Assembly: GCA_040758525.1 (NCBI GenBank)
Contig: JBFLVQ010000038.1
Coordinates: forward strand, 1-28,864
Length of the DNA stretch: 28,864 nt
Source: JBFLVQ01 sp040758525
GTDB lineage: Bacteria; Acidobacteriota; Blastocatellia; Chloracidobacteriales; JADJPF01
Reading direction: 5' to 3'
Shown: piece after piece, positions 1-7,600 of the stretch
How the letters are laid out: each line of letters starts with the position of its first letter
How positions within the stretch are numbered: position 1 is the stretch's first letter
Program-made: the position numbers and the translations under genes
Notes under the pieces: model-generated
What the model saw: only the letters and a program-made list of their open reading frames with translations
Databases searched by the model: none
Told to the model about the DNA's origin: nothing

Positions 1-425
1 TTTAATAAACTTATATTGGGTGGGCCAGTTGCTAAGATAGTCTCAAGATCCGTAATAGATTTATCGATCTCTCCTGATAACAGATCAACAATGGCCGTTG
101 CTCCTACCATTTCTGGAGAAGAATTTTTCGGAGCATCCAGTAATATATCAGCAACTCCAGAATCGAATGTTGCTGCTTCCCCACTACTCAGTTGTGTGCG
201 CACAGGTTGGAATGTACTACTATGATGGTAGAGACCATAAGCAAAGCCACCCGTCAAACGGGCTTCGAGAGGTCGTCGCTTACCTATCGCAGTCGCTATT
301 TTCGTTATTCCTTGCCATTTAATCTGTCTGTGAGAGAGTCGTTCTACATTAATAAACAGTAAAATACCAAGCGCAAGAATTAGCGGCAGCAACAAAAGAT
401 AGCTACGGTACTTGGTCCAGTGCAT
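1..425 (-). CDS. Partial membrane-anchored protein, C-terminus beyond the left edge (third gene of the sigma/anti-sigma operon)
   Basis: Reading the minus strand from the ATG at 425-423 gives 141 open codons up to the window edge, so the gene is cut by the boundary, not broken. Residues 7-26 form one hydrophobic helix after a short basic N-terminus, predicting a signal anchor with the rest outside the cytoplasm. Residues 50-66 (RRPLEARLTGGFAYGLY) resemble residues 159-173 of the upstream anti-sigma-like protein. The visible end (residues 110-141) looks helical and could be the start of TPR-like repeats. It lies 64 bases downstream of the anti-sigma gene on the same strand and is probably co-transcribed. 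The Shine-Dalgarno is weak. Sigma, anti-sigma-TPR and a large TPR/CHAT-type protein are often neighbours in related bacteria, so a CHAT protein is possible. No CHAT domain is visible here, so function is left open. Confidence 0.7.
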   Translation of the reverse strand, partial: MHWTKYRSYLLLLPLILALGILLFINVERLSHRQIKWQGITKIATAIGKRRPLEARLTGGFAYGLYHHSSTFQPVRTQLSSGEAATFDSGVADILLDAPKNSSPEMVGATAIVDLLSGEIDKSITDLETILATGPPNISLL

Positions 426-489
426 AAACTAACCATACACCCGTTATACAAGTTGCTAACTTGACAAAAGAACGTAAAGGCGAGATTCG

Positions 490-1461
490 TTACTCACTAT
501 TTTTAATCTTCGCCCATCTACTATGTACCTCTGCTGTCCAAGGCGAAGAGGGATCTAGTTGCAGGTAGCGCTGCCAATCTGCGCGTGCTTTATCGTATTG
601 CTTCATTCGTTGATATAGTAGTGCACGGTTGAAAATTACCGTAATATTTGTAGGATCTATTGTTAATGCACGATTCAAATCATCTATTGCGCCACTCCAA
701 TCACCTTTTTCTGCATGTGCAACAGCAAGATCTGAGATAATCTCAGCATTACTGGGCGCCATTGTAGAAGCTTGTGTGAACCTATCAATAGCTTGGTCAA
801 ATTCGCCTATTGCCAAGAGAACTTTTCCTAAAGCTTGTAGTGTCTCCGGGGTAGGTTGTTTAGCAACTGCGGCAGAGAGAGCTGCGCGAGCGCCTGCCAA
901 TCTATCTTTATCTATTGTTGCTAGACCACTACGCTCTTGTGGATAAGGAGCATAGTCCAATCCCGTAATACGAAATTCACTGGGTCTGATCTCATCAGTA
1001 GCATCTTTAAGAGCAACTAAACCACGTGTTAGCTCAGGATCAGTTTGTGGTAACAGACTGATTATTAGCCATATTACCGCACTGGCAAGAAAGAGCGCGA
1101 AGACTGCCGCGGCGATGCTAGGTAGCTGGAATAGCTTTCTTGATTGCAATCTACTCCATATAGACAGTCGGGCTTCTGGCCAGGAGACGGTAGAAATGGT
1201 TGTAGAAATTTCTCTACTCGAATCTGGAAAGATGGTCTCAGCATTTGTTAAAGTGCGCTCATAAATATTATGTATAAGGCTCACTTCATGCTCGGATTCT
1301 TCTGCTAGCATAATGGGATCAAATGTCGCCAGAGTTTCAAAACATTTGTCGCAAGCCGCAATATGTGACTCGACCTGTGCATAAGACTCAGCGGCAAGAC
1401 GCCCAGCCAAGTAATCAAAAAGTACAACATCATCAAAACAGGATTGCAGTTGCTGATTCAT
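490..1461 (-). CDS. Anti-sigma-factor-like membrane protein: zinc finger, one TM helix, TPR repeats
   Basis: 323 residues. The N-terminal cytoplasmic part carries H33, C37 and C40 in the HxxxCxxC spacing of the zf-HC2/anti-sigma zinc finger, which holds ECF sigma factors inactive. Residues 114-136 are one transmembrane helix. Residues 159-173 carry a motif (RPSEFRITGLDYAPY) shared with the downstream partial gene. Residues 205-305 contain about three TPR units, with repeats such as GEFDQAIDRF and GDWSGAIDDLNRAL. The start ATG overlaps the stop of the upstream sigma gene as ATGA (1458-1461), the usual sign of translational coupling between a sigma factor and its regulator. The inferred topology puts the zinc finger inside, bound to the sigma factor, and the TPRs outside as a sensing or partner-binding part. 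The role is inferred from domains and context; the signal is unknown. Confidence 0.8.
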   Translation of the reverse strand: MNQQLQSCFDDVVLFDYLAGRLAAESYAQVESHIAACDKCFETLATFDPIMLAEESEHEVSLIHNIYERTLTNAETIFPDSSREISTTISTVSWPEARLSIWSRLQSRKLFQLPSIAAAVFALFLASAVIWLIISLLPQTDPELTRGLVALKDATDEIRPSEFRITGLDYAPYPQERSGLATIDKDRLAGARAALSAAVAKQPTPETLQALGKVLLAIGEFDQAIDRFTQASTMAPSNAEIISDLAVAHAEKGDWSGAIDDLNRALTIDPTNITVIFNRALLYQRMKQYDKARADWQRYLQLDPSSPWTAEVHSRWAKIKNSE

Positions 1462-2114
1462 CCTAACCCCTCCGTAGTTTCTGAGCGGGTAAGCACAAGG
1501 CGTAGACGCTGGCGGGTACGGCGGATCACTATCTCTACATTAGCCGGCGTCATAGAAAAAGTTGGTATTTCCGCAATCTCTTTTATTGAGAGACCACGAA
1601 TTACATGCAACTGAAAAATAATTGCATCGCGCGCCGCATTATTGCCAGTTAGTGCACTGTTCAGTAATGACCTCAATTGTTGTGGTGCCATTTGTTCGCG
1701 TAAACTCTTTTCTGGCGAACTCTCTGCACCTGCTTCTAACATATCACTAAGCTTATCGTCTACTGATATTAGTGTTACAGTCCGTTTTTTACTATTTCTA
1801 CGGCGCACATGATCAGAAACAATACTACGTACAATTCGAGCCAAGTAGGACATTGCTGCGGGCTCGCTACTACCGCGAAATTCCCGCAAGGCGCGTCGAT
1901 TGTTCGATAATAGATATAGGTAAACTTCCTGTGTGAGATCGCTTACAGCATCTGTCTCAGGCTCAGGAAAATTGTACAAACACCAGTTGCGAGAGACATA
2001 TAAGACAATCCTACGATGCACGCGATTTACAAATTCCTTCCAAACCGCAGGATCATTACTACTACCACATTGCCCTATTAGTTCCGCAGTACTAAGTTTA
2101 CTGTAATGCGACAT
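1458..2114 (-). CDS. ECF-type RNA polymerase sigma factor
   Basis: 218 residues, a normal size for an ECF sigma factor. Region 2 (about residues 22-106) includes DAVSDLTQEVYLYLL and the -10-binding helix SYLARIVRSIVSDHVRRR. Region 4 (about 145-206) carries the helix-turn-helix GLSIKEIAEIPTFSMTPANV followed by a basic helix. It recruits core polymerase to a small regulon that should include its own operon. The next gene is a zinc-finger anti-sigma-like protein overlapping by 4 bases. The region 4 helix-turn-helix has a slightly long turn (EIPTFSMTP), as in some ECF groups that are not strongly canonical. No Shine-Dalgarno precedes the ATG, and a promoter-like pair lies immediately upstream, so the message may be leaderless. 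The exact ECF group is not assigned. Confidence 0.85.
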   Translation of the reverse strand: MSHYSKLSTAELIGQCGSSNDPAVWKEFVNRVHRRIVLYVSRNWCLYNFPEPETDAVSDLTQEVYLYLLSNNRRALREFRGSSEPAAMSYLARIVRSIVSDHVRRRNSKKRTVTLISVDDKLSDMLEAGAESSPEKSLREQMAPQQLRSLLNSALTGNNAARDAIIFQLHVIRGLSIKEIAEIPTFSMTPANVEIVIRRTRQRLRLVLTRSETTEGLG

Positions 2115-2115
2115 C

Positions 2116-2151
2116 AGTTGTAGTTATACCACTATAGTATGGTTTTACCAA
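2116..2151 (-). promoter_or_regulatory. Candidate promoter of the minus-strand sigma operon, possibly leaderless
   Basis: On the minus strand TTGGTA (2151-2146) and TATAAC (2128-2123) are 17 bases apart, close to a housekeeping -35/-10 pair. The expected transcription start, about 2116, is only one or two bases before the ATG at 2114. There is no Shine-Dalgarno, so a leaderless mRNA would be consistent. This is motif matching by eye only. Confidence 0.4.
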
Positions 2152-2361
2152 ACGATGACTATCTTTAGATGTCGGCTTTACCCTTTTACTAAAAATAGCC
2201 TGATCTAGTCTAGTTCGGTTAGCCTGATTTTTTCTACCGTAATACTACCAGCGTAGAATAGCTGCGCTATGATTTAATACAATTATAAGTAAAAAAATCT
2301 GTGGTTTTTTGTCGCATTTGATCATTGAAATACGCCTTTACTTAGTGATGGCTATGACCAC

Positions 2362-2526
2362 ATGGTTAGGGCGCGTGTCAACCGTCGTTTGATCTATGGC
2401 ATTAAAATTATTGACCCGCCATTTACTCTCAAACAATTAGCCCTCAATCAATCGCGAGATTTTCTTAAAAGTACTAACCGCTATACCCTAGGAGAGAGGT
2501 ATCTCCTCTCTCTCTCACCCCAGTAA
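2362..2526 (+). CDS. Possible small gene or gene remnant, 54 codons, upstream of the plus-strand sigma factor
   Basis: The frame from ATG 2362 to TAA 2524-2526 encodes a basic 54-residue peptide beginning MVRARVNRRLIYGIKIIDPP. The same frame stays open back to 2329. Its composition (balanced hydrophobic and charged residues, an Arg/Lys-rich start, a TLGERYLLSLSP end) looks more like protein than like random intergenic translation. It ends 23 bases before the sigma ATG in the same direction. Against it: there is no Shine-Dalgarno before the ATG, and the 3' end overlaps a hairpin. It could be the tail of a decayed gene, a small leader-type gene, or chance. I do not recognise the family. Confidence 0.25.
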   Translation: MVRARVNRRLIYGIKIIDPPFTLKQLALNQSRDFLKSTNRYTLGERYLLSLSPQ

Positions 2527-2549
2527 AGTCAACAGTAGGGAGGAACCCA

Positions 2550-3296
2550 ATGGATCGAGCAGAGACAGTTAGCATCCAGACAATCTGTATTTCTCACTGT
2601 AATAATGAGCTATTAGGCCACTGCAGTTGTGAAGAGGAACATTTATTGTTGGATCGCCTGCTGAAAGGTGACATGGAGGCTTTCGGCAAGTTATGGTTAA
2701 AGTATCACAGATACTATTACAATCTCTGCCTGAAATGGATGGCAGGCAATCATGCTGATGCTGAGGATGCATTAAGTAAAGCCATGCTTAAGGCATTAAA
2801 CAAACTGAGGCAACAAGATGTAAAAATAAACAACATAAAATCATGGTTGACCAGATTAATCTTCAATCTCTGTGTTGATATCCATAGAGAACGCAAACGT
2901 CTTAAGGATTATATTGAAGAGCTCCCGGAAAAGAATGAAGTCTTCATAGATCTAAAGGAATCGCCAGAGCAAGATCTTTTGATCAGCGAGAGGTATCTAC
3001 GTCTACACTTGGCAATAGAGAGTCTGCCTGGTCGATTACGCGCACCATTTCTCTTGCGTGTCTTTAATGAGATGTCCTATCAAGAGATTGCTATACAACT
3101 AAACATTTCTAATGAGAATGCTCGTAAACGTGTTCAGCAAGCACGCCTGCTACTGAGAAAAGCGATGGCCAAGTATTATGCTAAGCCCCGTGACTATAGT
3201 CAGGATGAGGATGAGATAACAGAGACAATCATCTCACAGTTGTCACAAGTAGATATTCCTCCAGCCTACCTACAAAGCGCTACTCCGGCTTGGTAG
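2550..3296 (+). CDS. ECF-type sigma factor with Cys/His-rich N-terminal extension
   Basis: 248 residues. The start ATG is fixed by a good Shine-Dalgarno (GGGAGG, 2538-2543). Region 2 (about residues 37-117) includes DAEDALSKAMLKALNKL and IKSWLTRLIFNLCVDIHRER. Region 4 (about 153-207) has the helix-turn-helix MSYQEIAIQLNISNENARKR. The first 30 residues are unusual: C13, H16, C17, H24, C25 and C27 cluster tightly (CISHCNNELLGHCSC), as in a metal- or redox-sensitive element. The tail after region 4 (about 210-248) is acidic and then Pro-rich, longer than usual. No anti-sigma gene lies downstream on the same strand, so control may be built into the protein itself. Promoter recognition role is secure from the family; metal binding is inference. 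Confidence 0.8.
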   Translation: MDRAETVSIQTICISHCNNELLGHCSCEEEHLLLDRLLKGDMEAFGKLWLKYHRYYYNLCLKWMAGNHADAEDALSKAMLKALNKLRQQDVKINNIKSWLTRLIFNLCVDIHRERKRLKDYIEELPEKNEVFIDLKESPEQDLLISERYLRLHLAIESLPGRLRAPFLLRVFNEMSYQEIAIQLNISNENARKRVQQARLLLRKAMAKYYAKPRDYSQDEDEITETIISQLSQVDIPPAYLQSATPAW

Positions 3297-3333
3297 TGTT
3301 ATCTTATCGCTGAAAAAAGATTATTTATTACTA

Positions 3334-3375
3334 AGGACACAGAGAGATTATCGTTGTTTAGACTCTCTGTGTCCT
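3334..3375. terminator. Long hairpin between convergent genes, probably a bidirectional terminator
   Basis: A perfect 13-base inverted repeat (AGGACACAGAGAG at 3334-3346, its complement at 3363-3375) has a 16-base loop. It sits 37 bases past the sigma stop and downstream of the ankyrin gene from the other side. The minus-strand side is followed by a T-rich stretch (3311-3330); the plus side has no clear T-tract. Confidence 0.6.
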
Positions 3376-3539
3376 CATTAATCTGAATTAAACTACTTTT
3401 TGATTATTTGTACAGGAAAGGATGGATACTTTTGTAAAAACCCTTACTGATACCAATATTGCCATAATCAGCGTTGAGGTTTCAGTTTTTGCCTTCCTTA
3501 TAAAGGCCTTCACCTTCAAATAATTTTACCTTATATTCG

Positions 3540-4643
3540 TTATTCTTTAGCTCCATAGGATCGAAGTAGTTTAACTATTTCGATATAGTTTTTCTTTATC
3601 GCAAAAGTAAGAGCAGTATTTCCTTTATTATCTCTAGAGTTTACATCAGCACCAGCAACAAGCAACATCTTGACAATATCTATATGGCCTTCTCTTGATG
3701 CAAGAGCTAATGGAAAGTATTCTACTGAACCTTTTGTATTTGGATTTACTCCAAATTTAAGTAACAAACTAACAGTATCTCTACAACCCTTACCAGAAGC
3801 TCGTAATAATGCCTGATAACCAAATTGAGCTATTTCATTTCTGTCAGCTCCACTAACGAGTAAAATATCCACTATTTCATTATTACATTCAAATAATGCC
3901 GTTACTAAAGCAGTATGTCCTTTTTCATCTTTAAGAGCAATATTAGTACCAGCCGCCAATAACATCTTCACAACTTCTAAATGACCAGTTTCTGCAGCAG
4001 TAATTAAGGCTGTGCAGCCATAAGGATCCGTAATATCAATATTAGTGTTTCTATCTAGTAACAGCTTTACCATTTCTTTATTGCCGTGAAATGCAGATCT
4101 CATCAAAGCTGTAAAACCATGCTCATCTTTGGCATTTACATTAACATTAAAAGAAATAATAAGTTTAAAAATCTCTATAGTACCAAGATCTGCAGCTTTC
4201 ACTAAAGCTACACCCCCAACATCGAATAAATCTATGCCTTTATTTAGCAAGAACTTTACTGTATCGATCCGCTTACCTAATGTTGCAGCTACTAATGCTG
4301 TATTAATATCTGCTCCATTTTCTAACAGAGCTTGTACAGTGCTATTGTACCCATTCCTTGCTGCATACATTACCGCAGTCCACTCAACATTATCTTTATA
4401 ATTTACATTTGCACCTTTATTAATTAACTCTTTTACATGATCTGTATAGCCACGTCTTGCTGCTTCAATCAAACTCTTTTCAAGAGCTTTTACATTTGTG
4501 ACTTCTTGTGAAGATCCTTGCAGCATTAAAAATTTCTTATTGGATATTCCATCATTTTCCTGGAGTAAGAAATTTGACTCAATGGCTGACACAGGCTGTA
4601 TTACTAGTGAAAGAGCTAAGAAAAAGGTTATTAACGATGACAT
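3540..4643 (-). CDS. Exported ankyrin-repeat protein, candidate immunity protein for the adjacent RHS toxin
   Basis: 367 residues. The first 20 form a signal peptide (hydrophobic stretch then PVSA, cleavage before IESN), predicting export. From about residue 53 to the end there are ten ankyrin units in tandem. Most carry the TALxxAAxxGHxEVVKxLLxxGA consensus; the clearest are those beginning GCTALITAAETGHLEVVKML and GHTALVTALF. The start is set by a GGAGG Shine-Dalgarno lying at the end of the RHS frame; the RHS stop is only 12 bases away, so the two are very likely one operon. Ankyrin proteins are known as immunity proteins in polymorphic toxin systems, and a tip-proximal gene straight after an RHS gene is where immunity genes sit. 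The visibly AT-richer sequence supports recent acquisition. Binding to the tip is inferred only. Confidence 0.85.
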   Translation of the reverse strand: MSSLITFFLALSLVIQPVSAIESNFLLQENDGISNKKFLMLQGSSQEVTNVKALEKSLIEAARRGYTDHVKELINKGANVNYKDNVEWTAVMYAARNGYNSTVQALLENGADINTALVAATLGKRIDTVKFLLNKGIDLFDVGGVALVKAADLGTIEIFKLIISFNVNVNAKDEHGFTALMRSAFHGNKEMVKLLLDRNTNIDITDPYGCTALITAAETGHLEVVKMLLAAGTNIALKDEKGHTALVTALFECNNEIVDILLVSGADRNEIAQFGYQALLRASGKGCRDTVSLLLKFGVNPNTKGSVEYFPLALASREGHIDIVKMLLVAGADVNSRDNKGNTALTFAIKKNYIEIVKLLRSYGAKE

Positions 4644-4655
4644 CCTGCCTCCAAG

Positions 4656-7600
4656 TTATTTCTTGGGATTACATCTTGGTCCGAAAAGTTCGAGTTCTAC
4701 AAGAGCACCAGAGTCCTTATCGAGACCAGCTCCACCATTATTTACGTCAAGACCAAACTCAGCACCCAGAAATCTTGCGCTTCCTGTTAATGTATAAGCA
4801 ATATGATTAGCAAGCTCATGAAAATATAGCCTACATACACTAGTTAAATCAAAGGATGGATTCCCTTCAATATTCAAATAATCACAGGGAAGATAAATTG
4901 TCTTTTTTTTAGAGTTATAACACGCTATGGCTCTATAAGGTACATTGCAGGCGTTCTTTATGTTGTTAGAAGCATAGCAGGTATTTATTTTGACTGAATC
5001 AGTACTAGCAAATGTTTGAAGCTCTGGTTCAATCTCCCCATCTGTAGCTGTGTTAAATAAATCTTGAAGAACGGCATTAAAACGCTCTCCATAACGTTCA
5101 AAACAACGCCTTCTAATGATTCTTAATTCTGCAGCAAAGTCAACATTACAATCACATCCCTTCTGACTAGACAAGCCTAGCTTATCATAATAATTAATCG
5201 AATTATTGTTCACATAGGAATATAAATTGAGGCCACCCTTTTCAGCTATTGGATCACGGCTTATCCATTGGCCTATATTGGAATCATACGCACGATACCA
5301 AGTCAAATACAGCCCACTTGGAACATGGTAATAATACCCGGCATATCTAAAATCAGTATCCTTATCACCAATGAGCTTCGTTATTCTCCCATAAGGATCA
5401 TAAGTATATTGAGCTCTAACTGTTTGGCTATCATCAGTTAATTCTCTCACACTGCCTAAGTGATCTCGTGTGTAAAAATAATTTATGCTTCCTTCTTTTA
5501 TACCTTGCGGGAAGTATCTCTTTGTTATAGCACCTGTGATACCATCTCGCTCTTCGCAGATTTCTTCTTCACACCATAAAAGCTGTTTATTAGTCGTCAC
5601 CGTTCCATTACTTTTCTCAACAACTCTTACCCGGCGACTAATCCCATCATAAGTAAACTCACTACGCAATGTACCTTGCACAACTGCCACCAGTCTGTTA
5701 GCAGCATCCCATTCAAACGTCCTTGTGCTATCACTATTCATATTCCCATTCAAGTCATGTGTAAAAATCTTGGATGGGTTAGTTTGCGATTGCACTCTGT
5801 TAGTGGTGTCGTAAGTCCAGGAGGAAGTGTTGCTGCCTATTTGCTCACTAGTACGATTGCCAGCATTGTCGTATCCATAGATGTAGCTGGTAGATTGTAT
5901 TCCACCTAAGTTGTAGACATTGCGAATCAACTGACCTACATCATCATAAACCAAATCGTCTGGTAATGGACGGTTGGGCTGTTGCCAAGTCAAAATTTGT
6001 CCTTTGGCATCATAAGTATAGCCAAAACTTGAAATTATTGATTGGTCTGATTTCTTGTGTGTGATTGTCTGTAGGCGATGATCTCCGCTATTACCAAAGT
6101 AACCAAAGATAGTTTGCTGACCATTGGGATAGCTCATTGTACTGAGTCTGCTTGTTGTTCCAATATAAGTATGGGTGAACACCCCTAATGCATTAGTGAC
6201 ACTGGTAACTCTACCCAATGAATCGTATTGCCTGGTCATCGCCACATTGTTTATTGACCGATTAGTTACTCTTCCAAGTTCGTCGTAGCTATAACTAATT
6301 ATATCATTGGCCAGTGGCCCATCAATACTAGCTAGCTTGGTTGCACCTAACTGTGGTGGTACAGTTATGGGATGATAAGTGTAGATAGTAGTACCAGTGC
6401 CATCCTGCATACTCACTAGCCGGTTGTAATTTGTGTCGTAGGTATAGCTGACAGTAGGAGTAGCTATTTGAGCATTAGTATAGCTTACCTGCTTGAGGTT
6501 GCCATTTTTGAAATATTCATAATTGGTGGTCTGATTTTTGGCATCAGTCATCTGTTTGAGACGACTGGTAGTGCTCTCATAAACATAGGTAGTAGTTTGC
6601 TGGCTGTTATCAAGCACCTTACTAGTTACTCTGCCCTGCAGGTCGCGATTCCAAGTAGTGCGTTGTCCTAGGGCGTCTATCATCTGAGACAATCCTCCAC
6701 AGTTACAATAATTGAGGGTTGTAGTACGTTGTAATGGATCGGTTATTGATGTCACCCTACGCAATCCATCATAGAGCTTTCTAACAGTGTGGCCTAACCG
6801 GTTTGTGATCTGAGTAGGGTCTAGAATCATCTTACTGTCGGATAGACGTACATAACTGATCTGCTCAAATGTATTGTCGGGATAGGTTACCTTTACAACA
6901 CGATCGAGCGCATCATAGTCAGTAGTGACTGTGTAGCTCTCTGAATCTGTTACCGTCTTAACTCGATAGGTAAATATTGGGTCATAGCCATAAGTGGTTG
7001 TTGCTCCTGTTACTGGTCCAACTATCTGAGTCAACCTTCCTGTGCTGTCGTAGTTAAAAGTAGTAGTTTCGTTTTTAGCATTAGTAACAGTAAGCACCTG
7101 ACCCTGTGTGTTATAAGTGAAAGTAGTAGTTTGACCAGCAGTATCCGTAGCAGTGATAGGCAGATGTTTCGTGTTGTGGGTGTAACTGGCCAGCAATTCA
7201 TTGAGTGAGCCAGTAGTCTGTCGCACTTCCAATAAATCTATTTTATTAGCAGCATATGTATAGGAAGTTCTGCGCCCTTCTGGATCAATGGCAAAGAGTA
7301 ACTTACCAAAATCATTGTAATCATATTGATAAAGCTGAGTGACGCGCAATGCTGGATCAGCATTATTGACCAGCACTCTTGCTATCTTGGTAGGCTGAGC
7401 GTTTGTACCAATGTAGTTGGGATTGGTCTGCCCTTGATAGTTGTACCAGACTCTATTCTCCAGGGCTGGTTTTTCACTCTCCTTAATACCTGCAGTTGTG
7501 TTCGAGTCTTTGTGTAACCAATGAACTCGATATGCTTTCGTATAGTCATTGGGAAAGTCAGCAAATGCCTTCTTATCCCAATAGAAGGTATTGCGATAAT

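Larger units (their letters stand above)
2115..2549. other. Divergent intergenic region between two sigma genes
   Basis: 435 bases, AT-rich in the left half. It contains the candidate promoter of the minus-strand sigma operon, two copies of TAGCCTGAT (2196-2204 and 2220-2228), a small hairpin ATAGC-TGC-GCTAT (2259-2271), a possible 54-codon frame (2362-2526) and a hairpin AGGAGA-GAGGTA-TCTCCT (2490-2507). No convincing promoter for the plus-strand sigma gene was found by eye. Confidence 0.5.

Noticed and set aside
16..322. Two plus-strand open frames at the left edge
   Set aside because: They lie across the minus-strand gene, which has a membrane helix and protein-like composition, and they have no ribosome binding site or recognisable product.
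2411..2440. TTGACC as the -35 of a promoter for the plus-strand sigma gene
   Set aside because: The six bases at the proper distance (CAATTA) are a poor -10, and the site falls inside the possible small frame.
4790..4820. HELANH in the RHS tip as a standard zinc-protease site
   Set aside because: The spacing is HExxxH, one residue longer than HExxH, so the site is not counted as a metalloprotease motif; it is only noted as suggestive.
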